A stretch of DNA of 64,000 nucleotides from Leisingera coralii (GTDB lineage: Bacteria > Pseudomonadota > Alphaproteobacteria > Rhodobacterales > Rhodobacteraceae): assembly GCF_049056525.1 (NCBI RefSeq), contig NZ_JBHUPT010000002.1:263394-327393 (forward strand). Reading direction: 5' to 3'. The notes below the pieces were generated by a model, which saw nothing but the letters and a program-made list of their open reading frames with translations, was not told the DNA's origin and did not search any database. The position numbers and the translations under genes were made by a program. Below are positions 17,199 to 25,324 of the stretch, piece after piece. The number at the start of each line of letters is the position of its first letter. Positions within the stretch are counted from its first letter, which is position 1.

Positions 17199-18601
17199 AC
17201 ATCCTCGTAGCGGATGATGTCATCCTCGCCGAGGTATGATCCGGTCTGAACCTCGATCAGCACCATGTCCATCTTGCCGGGGTTTTCCATCCGGTGAACG
17301 GCACCCAGCGGGATATAGACAGACTGGTTTTCCCCGACCAGCTGCTGGGTGTCGTCGATGGTCACCCGAGCGGTGCCCTGCACCACGATCCAGTGCTCTG
17401 AGCGGTGGAAATGGCTTTGCAGCGACAGCGACGCGCCGGGTTTGACAACGATCCGTTTGACCTGGAACCGCCGCCCTGTTGCCAGGCTGTCGAAATAGCC
17501 CCACGGGCGGTGGTCGCGCGGGAACTTCACCGCCTGCGGCGCCTGCTGTGATTTCAGCAGCTCGACGGCCTTTTTGACGTCCTGCGTCCGCGACTTGTCG
17601 GCGACCAGAACAGCGTCGGGCATGGCAATGGCCACAATGCCCTCCAGCCCCAGGCCGACAATCTGCTGGCCATCGGCCTCTGAGCGCAGCAGAACATCCT
17701 TGCAGTCAATTGCCGCTGCGTTGCCGTTGGTGGCGACACCGTCCGAATCCGGGCTGCTCTCCGCCCAGACGGCGTTCCAATCCCCGAGGTCCGACCATTT
17801 GCCTTCGAACGGCACGGAACAGATGTTCGCAGCCTTTTCCATGATCGCATAGTCGATCGAGATGTCCTCCGCCGCGGACCAGGCTTCCGGATCCAGGCGC
17901 AGGAAGCCCAGATCGGCCTTGGCGTTTTCGACAGATTTGCGGACCGGCGCGACCAGATGCGCTGCGTGCTGCTCAAAAGCGGCAATCACCGTGCGTGCGG
18001 AGAACAGGAAGATGCCTGCATTCCAAAGGTAGTTGCCGGCGGCCAGCATCTTGGCGGCTGCAGCGGCGTCGGGTTTCTCGACAAAGCGGCTCAGCGGTGC
18101 CGGCTTCCCGGGCTCGGCTTCTCCGTCCAGCTGGAGATAGCCGTAGCCGGTTTCCGGGTGCGTCGGAACAATGCCGAAGGTGACGATGTCGCCTGCCTGC
18201 GCCCGCTCCGTCCCCGCCAGAATTGCGGCGCGGAAGGCATCTGCGTCCGGGATCACATGATCCGAAGGGGCCACGATCAGCAGTGTATCTGGATCCTCCG
18301 CAAAAGCGTGCAAGGCCGCAGCCAGAACGGCAGGCGCGGTATTGCGCCGGGACGGTTCGATCAGAATGGCACCGGGGTCGATGCCAGCACCCAGCAGTTG
18401 TTCGGTCACGATGAACCGGAAATCCGAATTGGTCACCACGATCGGTGCCGCAAACCCTTCGCCCGACAACCGCCCGACGCTCTCCTGAAACAGGGTATTG
18501 CCGCCTTTCAGGGACGTGAACTGCTTGGGATAGGATTCCCGCGACAATGGCCACAGCCGCGTTCCCGAGCCGCCGCACATCAAGACTGGAGTGATCTGCA
18601 T
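17174..18601 (-). CDS. Mannose-1-phosphate guanylyltransferase / mannose-6-phosphate isomerase (ManC/CpsB type)
   Basis: A 475-residue bifunctional enzyme that links fructose-6-P and mannose-1-P to GDP-mannose for polysaccharide synthesis. The N-terminal nucleotidyltransferase signature CGGSGTRLWPLSRESYPKQF is at residues 9-28, with FVEKPD further on. The C-terminal type II isomerase cupin runs from RPWGYFDSL at about 365 through the metal-binding SHFHRSEHW and IPLGAVHRMENPG. The ATG is preceded by caggaggtcc. It is convergent with the glycosyltransferase and shares 25 bp with it tail to tail. Confidence 0.95.
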   Translation of the reverse strand: MQITPVLMCGGSGTRLWPLSRESYPKQFTSLKGGNTLFQESVGRLSGEGFAAPIVVTNSDFRFIVTEQLLGAGIDPGAILIEPSRRNTAPAVLAAALHAFAEDPDTLLIVAPSDHVIPDADAFRAAILAGTERAQAGDIVTFGIVPTHPETGYGYLQLDGEAEPGKPAPLSRFVEKPDAAAAAKMLAAGNYLWNAGIFLFSARTVIAAFEQHAAHLVAPVRKSVENAKADLGFLRLDPEAWSAAEDISIDYAIMEKAANICSVPFEGKWSDLGDWNAVWAESSPDSDGVATNGNAAAIDCKDVLLRSEADGQQIVGLGLEGIVAIAMPDAVLVADKSRTQDVKKAVELLKSQQAPQAVKFPRDHRPWGYFDSLATGRRFQVKRIVVKPGASLSLQSHFHRSEHWIVVQGTARVTIDDTQQLVGENQSVYIPLGAVHRMENPGKMDMVLIEVQTGSYLGEDDIIRYEDVYARSETD

Positions 18602-18728
18602 TCGGACCTCCTGTATTTTGCAAGCGCTATATGCGAATGGAACGCCGAAGACAAACGCTCAAAGCTGCTCGCCGGATTGGGGACGGCACAGCCAGTTTGC
18701 AATGCCGTCCCGGGACTTGCACCTGAAG

Positions 18729-19379
18729 TTACTCAGGCGCCTTCACCTTGCGCAGGTAGGGGAAGATGGTTTCGTACTCGCCGAATTTCGCAGTGGCCTC
18801 TTCGTCCGAGACGCTCGGCGGGATGATGACGTCCTCGCCCGGCACCCAGTTGGCGGGGGTGGCGACGCCCTTGGCGGTCATCTGCAGCCCGTCCAGCGCC
18901 CGCAGGATTTCGGCAAAGTTGCGGCCCACGGTCATCGGGTAGGTCATGTTCAGCTTCAGCTGCTTGTCCGGGCCGATGATGAAGACGGAACGCACGGTGG
19001 CGCTGTCCGCCGGAGTGCGGCCATCAGGCAGATAGGCTTCGGCCGGCAGCATGTCGAACGCCTTGGAGACCGCCAGGCCGTCGTCCGCGATAATCGGGAA
19101 GCCGGGGTTGGCCTTGCCGTATTCCTCGATGTCCTTCTTCCACTTGCGGTGATCCTCGGCGCTGTCGACGGAGACGCCGATCACCTTGGTGTTCCGCTTG
19201 GCCCATTCGTCATTCAGCTGGGCCACCACGGAGAACTCGGTGGTGCAGACCGGGGTGAAGTCCTTGGGGTGCGAAAACAGAATCGCCCAGCTGTCGCCGA
19301 TCCAGTCATGGAAGTTGATCGTGCCCTGGTCGGTTTCAGCGGTAAAATCCGGAACCACGTCGTTAATGCGCAAACCCAT
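18729..19379 (-). CDS. 1-Cys peroxiredoxin (Prx6 type)
   Basis: A 216-residue thiol peroxidase reducing H2O2 and organic peroxides. The peroxidatic Cys is C45 in the diagnostic Prx6-class motif PVCTTEF; the C-terminal peroxiredoxin domain (PANWVPGEDVIIPPSVSDEEA) is also typical. An excellent ribosome-binding site (aaggaggac) precedes the ATG. It is transcribed divergently from the aldehyde dehydrogenase gene, with 316 bp between them. Confidence 0.95.
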   Translation of the reverse strand: MGLRINDVVPDFTAETDQGTINFHDWIGDSWAILFSHPKDFTPVCTTEFSVVAQLNDEWAKRNTKVIGVSVDSAEDHRKWKKDIEEYGKANPGFPIIADDGLAVSKAFDMLPAEAYLPDGRTPADSATVRSVFIIGPDKQLKLNMTYPMTVGRNFAEILRALDGLQMTAKGVATPANWVPGEDVIIPPSVSDEEATAKFGEYETIFPYLRKVKAPE

Positions 19380-19564
19380 GGCATTGTCCTCCTTGTCAGG
19401 GTGTCGTGTCTGATTGTTATGTCCGGCTGCCGTCAGGCAGCCCGAGTCGCCTCAGGTACAACCTGGGGGCTCCGCCGTTACGTTACAGCCCTTGGCCCGG
19501 GATGCCACGAGAATTCTCCAACATCCTTGTCTGGCAAGGATTTGCAGGCGCCGAGTGAGGGGCG

Positions 19565-19596
19565 TTGACAGCACCGCCCGTAATTTGATCAAATTA
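19565..19596 (+). promoter_or_regulatory. TTGACA box and 16-bp palindromic operator upstream of aldehyde dehydrogenase
   Basis: A consensus TTGACA is at 19565-19570, followed 10 bp later by the perfect 16-bp palindrome TAATTTGATCAAATTA (19581-19596). The palindrome covers the place where a -10 box would lie, about 100 bp before the ATG at 19696. That layout suggests a repressor site. The binding protein is unknown. The rest of the 19380-19695 intergenic stretch holds no gene. Confidence 0.55.
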
Positions 19597-19695
19597 TGCG
19601 GCCAAAGCCTCTTGCCCCCCTGCTGGCCTGGTGACAGAGTGGCCGCCAAACCGGCCAGACGGTTGGGAGAGAACGTCTGAATTGGGAGATCCCGC

Positions 19696-21135
19696 ATGAT
19701 CGAGAAACGCGACTTTTACATCAATGGCCAGTGGGTGTCCCCTGCTGAGCCGAACGACTTCGAGGTGATCAACCCCTCGACCGAGGAACCCTGTGCAGTG
19801 ATCTCGCTGGGCTCCGAGGCTGACACCAACGCTGCGGTCGCGGCGGCCAAGGCTGCCTTCCCGGGCTGGATGGCCACCCCGGTGGAAGAGCGCATCGCGC
19901 TGGTGGAAAAGCTGATCGACATCTATGAATCCCGGGCCGAGGATCTGGCCCAGGCGATGTCGATGGAGATGGGTGCGCCGATCAACCTGTCGCGCACCTC
20001 GCAAGTCGGTGCCGGCAGCTGGCACCTGCGCAACTTCATCGCTGCGGCAAAGGAGTTCAAGTTCGACGCGCCGCTGAACGACAACGCTCCGAACGACCGG
20101 ATTATCCACGAGCCAGTTGGCGTTTGCGCGCTGATCACGCCGTGGAACTGGCCGATGAACCAGATCACGCTCAAGGTGGGCGCGGCGGCGGTTGCCGGCT
20201 GCACCATGGTGCTGAAGCCGTCCGAGCAAAGCCCGCTGAACGCGATGATCTTTGCCGAGCTGATGGATGAGGCCGGCTTCCCGGCAGGTGTTTTCAACCT
20301 GGTGAACGGCGACGGCATGGGCGTTGGCGCGCAGCTGACCGGGCACCCGGATGTGGACATGGTGTCCTTCACCGGCTCCACCCGCGCAGGCATCGCGATT
20401 TCGCAGAATGCGGCTCTGACACTGAAAAAAGTGCATCTGGAGCTGGGCGGCAAAGGCGCCAATGTGATCTTTGAAGACGCCGACGAAAAGGCGGTGAAGC
20501 GCGGCGTGCTGCACATGATGCAGAACACAGGCCAGAGCTGCAACGCGCCCAGCCGGATGCTGGTGCAGAAGAGCATCTATGACCGCGTGGTGTCCGAGGC
20601 TGCGGAAGTGGCCGCCAAGGTCGAGGTTGGTCCCGCCGATCAGGAAGGCCGTCACATCGGCCCGGTGGTGAATGAGCTGCAGTGGAACAAGATCCAGGAC
20701 CTGATCCAGAAGGGCATCGACGAAGGCGCCAAACTGGTGGCGGGCGGCACCGGGCGTCCGGACGGGCTGAACAAGGGTTACTACGTAAAGCCCACGGTCT
20801 TTGCCGATGTGAACAACCAGATGACCATCGCGCGCGAAGAGATCTTTGGCCCGGTGCTGGCAATTCTGCCATTTGAGACCGAAGAGGAGGCGATCAAGAT
20901 CGCCAATGACACGCCTTACGGCCTCACCAATTATGTGCAGACCCAGGATGGCGCCCGTGCCAACCGCATGGCCCGCGCGCTGCGCTCCGGCATGGTGGAG
21001 ATGAACGGCAAGTCGCGCTCGGCCGGCTCGCCCTTTGGCGGCATGAAACAGTCCGGCCAGGGCCGTGAGGGCGGCAAATGGGGGATCGAGGATTTCCTGG
21101 AAGTGAAAGCCGTTGGCGGCTGGGCGGCTGAGTAA
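19696..21135 (+). CDS. NAD(P)-dependent aldehyde dehydrogenase
   Basis: A 479-residue soluble member of the aldehyde dehydrogenase superfamily, oxidising an aldehyde to an acid. Seen motifs are PWNWPMNQITLKVG (cofactor region), FTGSTRAG, the general-base segment LELGGKGA, the catalytic cysteine C282 in NTGQSCNAPSR, and the C-terminal FGPVLAILPFETEEEAI. The aldehyde cannot be deduced from sequence. It is a single gene with its own palindromic operator candidate upstream and a strong terminator downstream, so it is probably independently regulated. It is divergent from a peroxiredoxin. Confidence 0.95.
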   Translation: MIEKRDFYINGQWVSPAEPNDFEVINPSTEEPCAVISLGSEADTNAAVAAAKAAFPGWMATPVEERIALVEKLIDIYESRAEDLAQAMSMEMGAPINLSRTSQVGAGSWHLRNFIAAAKEFKFDAPLNDNAPNDRIIHEPVGVCALITPWNWPMNQITLKVGAAAVAGCTMVLKPSEQSPLNAMIFAELMDEAGFPAGVFNLVNGDGMGVGAQLTGHPDVDMVSFTGSTRAGIAISQNAALTLKKVHLELGGKGANVIFEDADEKAVKRGVLHMMQNTGQSCNAPSRMLVQKSIYDRVVSEAAEVAAKVEVGPADQEGRHIGPVVNELQWNKIQDLIQKGIDEGAKLVAGGTGRPDGLNKGYYVKPTVFADVNNQMTIAREEIFGPVLAILPFETEEEAIKIANDTPYGLTNYVQTQDGARANRMARALRSGMVEMNGKSRSAGSPFGGMKQSGQGREGGKWGIEDFLEVKAVGGWAAE

Positions 21136-21158
21136 GCCTTAAGCCCTGAGATTGGAAG

Positions 21159-21188
21159 AAGCCGCCTTTCGGGGCGGCTTTTTTCTTT
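21159..21188 (+). terminator. Rho-independent terminator of aldehyde dehydrogenase
   Basis: The perfect stem AAGCCGCC / GGCGGCTT with a TTTCGG loop is followed by TTTTCTTT. Confidence 0.92.
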
Positions 21189-21213
21189 GCTGGCGCCGTC
21201 CCGGGCGAGTGTC

Positions 21214-21286
21214 CTCCCGCGCCTGCTGCCCCCCGGCAGCGCCGGGCAGCCCGCCGGCTTGGGCGTGGCCCGTGCTGCGCACGGGC
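21214..21286 (+). repeat. Modular intergenic repeat, copy A
   Basis: The head CTCCCGCGCC (21214) is followed by a hairpin GCTGCC-CCCC-GGCAGC (21225-21240), then CTTGGGCGTG and a second hairpin GCCCGTGC-TGC-GCACGGGC (21268-21286). The last 29 bp (21258-21286) are identical to copy B at 27512-27540. It lies between the convergent aldehyde dehydrogenase and azlD genes. Confidence 0.8.
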
Positions 21287-21300
21287 AAGGGGGCATGAGA

Positions 21301-21594
21301 TCAGAAATAGGCTCTAAGCAGGCAGATTGCAGCGATTCCAGCGGCGATGGTCAGCGGCAGGCTGCGGGTTGCCAGTGCTACGGCCAGGGAGGTAGCGCCG
21401 GCCGCCCACTCCTGTGGACCGCCCTGCATCAACAGATACGTGACCAGTGACAGGATCAGGCAGCCCGGAAGCGCCTGCAGGCCGCGTGCCCAGGGTCCGT
21501 GCTCCGGCAGCCGCCGGCCCAGCATGTAGCCGGAGAACCGGACCGCAAAGGTTGCCGCCGCCAGGCCGAAGATCAGGGTCCAGGTTTCAGTCAT
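21301..21594 (-). CDS. azlD: AzlD-family branched-chain amino acid exporter small subunit
   Basis: A 97-residue membrane protein with about three to four hydrophobic segments. The family features FAVRFSGYMLGRRLP and the LPGCLILSLVTYLLM stretch are present. AzlCD pairs export branched-chain amino acids and analogues. The start at 21594 overlaps the azlC stop by 8 bp, so the two are coupled. Transport substrate is inferred from the family. Confidence 0.9.
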   Translation of the reverse strand: MTETWTLIFGLAAATFAVRFSGYMLGRRLPEHGPWARGLQALPGCLILSLVTYLLMQGGPQEWAAGATSLAVALATRSLPLTIAAGIAAICLLRAYF

Positions 21595-22300
21595 CGCCCA
21601 GCACTCCGGCGATGGCCGCGCCGCCGAGGCCGCCCAGGATCAGGGTCCAGGTCGGATCCAGCGGAGTCAGCATACCCGCCAGCAGCACGATGGCGATGGA
21701 TCCGGCCCAGGGCATCAGCATGGTGCTGCCGCTCCACAACGACCGCAGGATGGCGATGAAGGCGGCAGTGAAGGCAAAGTCCATACCAAGAGCTTTGGGC
21801 TCCGGCGCCACCGTGGCAAAACTTGCTCCCGCCACCGTGGCCAGCACCCAGACCGCCACCAGCCCCAGGCCGCCGCCAACCAGATACCAGTAGCCGGCGC
21901 GGTGGCCGCGGGCGCGCATCGCGTGCATCAGCGCCCAGTTCTCATCCGTCGCCAGATGAACGCCCAACAGCACCTGCCACCACGGGCGTCCTGCGAATTC
22001 ATCCCGCAGCGACGCGGTGATCAGCAGCAGCCGCAGGTTCAGCGCCAGCCCGGCCAGCAGCGCCGCGCCGGCGCCAGCCCCGGCCACCAGCCGTTCTACA
22101 GCGATGATCTGAGAGGAGCCGGCAAACACAATGGTTCCCATCACCCCGGTCTGAAGTCCGTCCATCCGGGCCTGTGCCGCCAGAAGTCCGAAGGCCAGCC
22201 CATAGACACCAACGCCAACCGCCAGGGGCAGGATGTCGTGCAGACCGGCGGTCAGCTGGCCGCGGGTGCTGCTGCTGTCGGCTATGTCTTGCAGGGCCAT
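21587..22300 (-). CDS. azlC: AzlC-family branched-chain amino acid exporter large subunit
   Basis: A 237-residue inner-membrane protein with the AzlC signatures: LPLAVGVGVYGLAFGLLAAQA near residue 25, MGTIVFAGSSQIIAVERL, then LRLLLITASLRDEFAGRPWWQVLLGVHLATDENWAL. It forms an exporter with the coupled AzlD subunit. It is transcribed divergently from an XRE-cupin regulator over a 111-bp gap carrying repeated CGAACG motifs, the classic arrangement for local control. The ATG has gaggagcagtcc upstream. Confidence 0.93.
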   Translation of the reverse strand: MALQDIADSSSTRGQLTAGLHDILPLAVGVGVYGLAFGLLAAQARMDGLQTGVMGTIVFAGSSQIIAVERLVAGAGAGAALLAGLALNLRLLLITASLRDEFAGRPWWQVLLGVHLATDENWALMHAMRARGHRAGYWYLVGGGLGLVAVWVLATVAGASFATVAPEPKALGMDFAFTAAFIAILRSLWSGSTMLMPWAGSIAIVLLAGMLTPLDPTWTLILGGLGGAAIAGVLGDD

Positions 22301-22335
22301 TGGACTGCTCCTCTGGAAGCGGGTCTGCGGTTCAG

Positions 22336-22392
22336 CTATACCGAACGTGAGGCTTCTATATCGAACGATCTACTTGTTCGTCAAGTCGAACG
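22336..22392. promoter_or_regulatory. Repeated CGAACG operator array between azlC and its regulator
   Basis: CTATACCGAACG (22336-22347) and CTATATCGAACG (22356-22367) are near-identical direct repeats exactly 20 bp apart, two helical turns. A third CGAACG lies at 22387-22392 and forms an inverted repeat with GTTCG at 22376-22380. The spacing and divergent position suggest binding of the XRE-cupin protein encoded from 22412. This is seen in sequence; binding is inferred. Confidence 0.65.
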
Positions 22393-22411
22393 AAAGGATG
22401 AAATAAAGAAC

Positions 22412-22960
22412 ATGTCAGCGCCCCACCAGATGATTGCCGCAGCGATCCAGCGCGAGCGCAACCGCGCAGGCAAGTCGCTCTCGGCGCTTGCCGCGCAGGC
22501 GGGAATTGCCAAATCGACCCTGTCGCAGCTGGAGGCAGGCAACGGAAACCCCAGTGTAGAGACGCTTTGGGCTCTGGCTGCGGCGCTGGATATCCCGCTG
22601 AGCCTGCTGTTTGAGACCGAAGCCCCCTCTACCACCCTGATCCGGGCAGGGGAGGGGGAGCCACTGGAATCGGAGCTGTCGGATTTCACCGCGGTCCTGC
22701 TGTCGCGCTGCCCGCCGAATGTGCGCCGGGATGTCTACCGGGTGGTGATGCAGCCTGGAGAGGTCCGCTGCGCCCAGCCGCACCCGCGCGGCACGGTGGA
22801 GCATATGCTGGTCTGCTCGGGTCAGATGCGGGCGGGATCGGAGGGACAGGAAGAGATCCTGCAGCCCGGCGACTACTACACCTATCCCGGCGACCGTCCG
22901 CACAGCTATGAGGCGCTGCAGGCGGATACGCTGTTCATTATGGTGATGGAAGCGCCGTGA
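22412..22960 (+). CDS. XRE-family regulator with C-terminal cupin domain
   Basis: A 182-residue transcription factor. Residues about 8-65 are an HTH_3 domain (RNRAGKSLSALAAQAGIAKSTLSQLEAGNGNPSVETLWALAAAL). The second half is a cupin (HPRGTVEHMLVCSGQMRAG, LQPGDYYTYPGDRPHSYEAL) that usually senses a small ligand. Relatives often sit beside transport or amino acid genes that they control. The divergent azlCD operon is the obvious target. The start was chosen at the ATG just before the HTH; a stop codon lies shortly upstream of it. Confidence 0.92.
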   Translation: MSAPHQMIAAAIQRERNRAGKSLSALAAQAGIAKSTLSQLEAGNGNPSVETLWALAAALDIPLSLLFETEAPSTTLIRAGEGEPLESELSDFTAVLLSRCPPNVRRDVYRVVMQPGEVRCAQPHPRGTVEHMLVCSGQMRAGSEGQEEILQPGDYYTYPGDRPHSYEALQADTLFIMVMEAP

Positions 22961-22972
22961 GCTGCGGCGGGC

Positions 22973-23626
22973 TCAGAACTCCGGCTTCACCCGGAACTTC
23001 AGCGACTCGCCGCTGTCGGGGTGCTTGATCCGCAGCTCCTCGGAATGCAGCATCAGCCTTGGGTGATCCAAAGCCGCGCCGCTGGCATAGAGAGGGTCGC
23101 CCAGGATCGGGTGGCCCAGCGACAGCATATGCACCCGCAGCTGATGCGAGCGCCCGGTCTTCGGTGTCAGCCGCACCCGGGTGGAGCCGTCCTCGTATTT
23201 CATCACCCGCCAATCGGTGACGGCCGGCTTGCCGGTCTCATGGCAGACCATCTGTTTCGGGCGGTTCGGCCAATCGACGATCAGCGGCAGGTCCACCGTG
23301 CCGCTCCTCGGTTCCAGCTTGCCCGCCACCCGCGCCACATAGGCCTTTTTGGCGGTGCGCTTCTCGAACTGCATCGACAGGTGCCGCTGCGCATGCGGGG
23401 AGAGGCCGAATACCATCACGCCGGAGGTGTCCCGGTCCAGCCGGTGCACCAGCAGCGCCTCGGGGAACACCGCCTGAACGCGTGTGATCAGGCAGTCCGC
23501 CAGATGCTCGCCGCGGCCCGGCACCGACAACAGGCCCGCAGGCTTGTTCACCGCCAAGAGCTCGGCGTCGTGGTGCAGGATCTCCAGCGGGTCCTGCGGC
23601 GGGATGTATTCGCTTGAAATGGCCAT
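22973..23626 (-). CDS. rluA: Dual-specificity pseudouridine synthase RluA
   Basis: A 217-residue pseudouridine synthase without an S4 domain. The catalytic Asp is D64 in HRLDRDTSG. It shows the RluA-specific pattern known from the E. coli enzyme: VNKPAGLLSVPGR, VDLPLIVDWPNRPKQMVCHETGKPA, TGRSHQLRVHMLSLGHPILGDPLYA. E. coli RluA modifies U746 of 23S rRNA and U32 of some tRNAs. The ATG at 23626 is taken as start; an in-frame TTG lies 12 codons upstream. It is convergent with the XRE gene with 12 bp between stops. Confidence 0.92.
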   Translation of the reverse strand: MAISSEYIPPQDPLEILHHDAELLAVNKPAGLLSVPGRGEHLADCLITRVQAVFPEALLVHRLDRDTSGVMVFGLSPHAQRHLSMQFEKRTAKKAYVARVAGKLEPRSGTVDLPLIVDWPNRPKQMVCHETGKPAVTDWRVMKYEDGSTRVRLTPKTGRSHQLRVHMLSLGHPILGDPLYASGAALDHPRLMLHSEELRIKHPDSGESLKFRVKPEF

Positions 23627-23778
23627 GACCGCCTGCCTAGCGCCAGAGGCGCGCGGGGGCAAGCATGGCTAGTTCCCGCAGACCCTGACGCTTTCCCTTG
23701 AGCCCTGCCATTTGCTAAATTGACACTGTCCCGGCGATCCGGTAACCGGCGCGCCTCACAGACACATGGGGACAAGGC

Positions 23779-24690
23779 ATGGCACGCAAACGCAAAGGGC
23801 GCGATATTTCCGGCTGGCTGGTGGTGGACAAGCCTGCGGGGCTGACCTCGACCGCGGTTGTGAACAAGGTGCGCTGGGCGCTGGATGCCAAGAAGGCCGG
23901 CCATGCAGGCACGCTTGACCCTGAGGCAACCGGGGTTCTGGCCGTGGCGCTGGGCGAGGCGACCAAGACCGTTCCCTATATCACCGACGCGCTGAAGGCC
24001 TATACCTTCACTGTGCGGCTGGGCCAGGCGACCAACACCGATGATGCCGAGGGGGAAGTGATCGCCGAAAGCAATGCGCGCCCCACTGATGAGCAGATCA
24101 AGGAGGCGCTGCTGCCCTTCCTGGGCGAGATCATGCAGGTGCCGCCCAAGTTCTCCGCTGTGAAAATCGACGGCCAGCGCGCCTACAAACTCGCCCGCGA
24201 TGGCGAGGATGTGGAGATCGAGGCCCGCCCGCTGTGGGTGGAAGAGCTGATCATGCTGGACCGTCCCGACGAGGATCACGTGGTGCTGGAGATGACCTGC
24301 GGCAAGGGCGGCTACGTGCGCTCGATCGCCCGCGACCTGGGGGCGGCGCTGGGCTGCCATGGCCATGTCAAGGAACTGCGCCGGATCTGGTCCGGCCCGT
24401 TTGATGCCGAAGACGGCGTTTCGCTGGAGCTGATCGACGAACTGGCAAAATCGCCTGAGCTTGACCAGTACCTGCGGCCGCTGGAGGAGGGCCTCGCTGA
24501 CCTGCCCGAGCTGAAATGCACCCCGCAGGGGGCTGTGCGGCTGCGCAACGGCAACCCGGGCATGGTGATGGCCACGGATGTGGAATACGGCGACGAGGCC
24601 TGGGCCTCGCTTGAGGGCAAGGCCGTTGCCGTTGGCATCTACAAGTCAGGCGAGTTGCATCCGAGCCGGGTTTTTGTGCAGCCGGAGTGA
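23779..24690 (+). CDS. truB: tRNA pseudouridine-55 synthase TruB
   Basis: TruB makes pseudouridine 55 in the T-loop of tRNAs and also acts as a tRNA chaperone. It has 303 residues. The catalytic Asp is D47 in GHAGTLDPEATG, and VVDKPAGLTS at 15-24 and GGYVRSIARDLG later are conserved. The C-terminal region looks like a PUA-type tail. An acaaggc stretch precedes the ATG. It is separated from rbfA and pnp, its frequent operon partners, by 10-20 kb. No clear terminator follows. Confidence 0.97.
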   Translation: MARKRKGRDISGWLVVDKPAGLTSTAVVNKVRWALDAKKAGHAGTLDPEATGVLAVALGEATKTVPYITDALKAYTFTVRLGQATNTDDAEGEVIAESNARPTDEQIKEALLPFLGEIMQVPPKFSAVKIDGQRAYKLARDGEDVEIEARPLWVEELIMLDRPDEDHVVLEMTCGKGGYVRSIARDLGAALGCHGHVKELRRIWSGPFDAEDGVSLELIDELAKSPELDQYLRPLEEGLADLPELKCTPQGAVRLRNGNPGMVMATDVEYGDEAWASLEGKAVAVGIYKSGELHPSRVFVQPE

Positions 24691-25324
24691 TCCGGTTGCT
24701 TGTCAGCCCCTGTTGTTGCGGAAGACCTCCAACCGGATGTGCCGGGTGCCCGGCTCGGCCTGATCACCGGCCCGGCTGTGCCAGGTTTCAGCACAATATT
24801 CTGAAGTACTAAGGCAGCCGGAAATTAGTCCGTGCCCGCATCGCTGGTCATCGTGCCGCTATTGGACGTAATGGTCCGGCCGCTGCCTGTGAAAGCAGAA
24901 CCGGAAATTCCATGAGGATCCCGTTGAAAAACCAAGTCCGCACCGGCTCCGTGCCGGGGTGCGACTCCGCCTAAAAATGCGTAACGTTTCATAGCATTCA
25001 ACGCATCTGCCGTGGCTACGAACAGCTAGTGCGCATAGCCCCTGTAAAATCCCTGGTGAGCTGAAAAAAAAGGTCAAGCATTCTGACGGAATGTTTCGCG
25101 CGCGAAACATCAGGCCAGCACTGCTTACCTAATCGCCTCAAGGCTGCTTCGATCCATGCTCTGGGGCCTCGTCAGAAGTCAGGCGGGGCTGGCATCATGG
25201 TTTGTTGGCAGAACCGGCTGATCCTGCCGAGCAGCCGAAAATCACGCTCGCTGCGGTGCCCTTCCCCTGAGAGTTGCGGTGATCCTGCTTGGAATGCAGG
25301 CCGTGCCAAATTAGTAAAGCGCGC
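24691..25324. other. 634-bp gene-poor intergenic stretch
   Basis: I see no convincing gene on either strand; open frames here are short and lack family resemblance or ribosome-binding sites. The stretch looks less GC-rich than its surroundings between about 24780 and 25130. It contains a run of eight A residues (25065-25072) and the perfect 20-bp palindrome at 25091-25110. It could be a decayed gene or mobile-element remnant. Confidence 0.6.
25091..25110. repeat. Perfect 20-bp palindrome with TGTTTC/GAAACA half-sites
   Basis: The sequence ATGTTTCGCGCGCGAAACAT is fully self-complementary. The outer half-sites TGTTTC and GAAACA are those of the ParB site parS, but here six bases separate them instead of four. 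It lies in the gene-poor stretch after truB. Confidence 0.85.

Noticed and set aside
25091..25110. Calling the palindrome a bona fide parS site
   Set aside because: The half-sites match but the central spacing is six instead of four bases, and no other copy was noticed in the window.
24859..25110. 83-codon minus-strand open frame in the gene-poor stretch
   Set aside because: Arg/Cys-rich composition, no ribosome-binding site and no family resemblance; probably chance.
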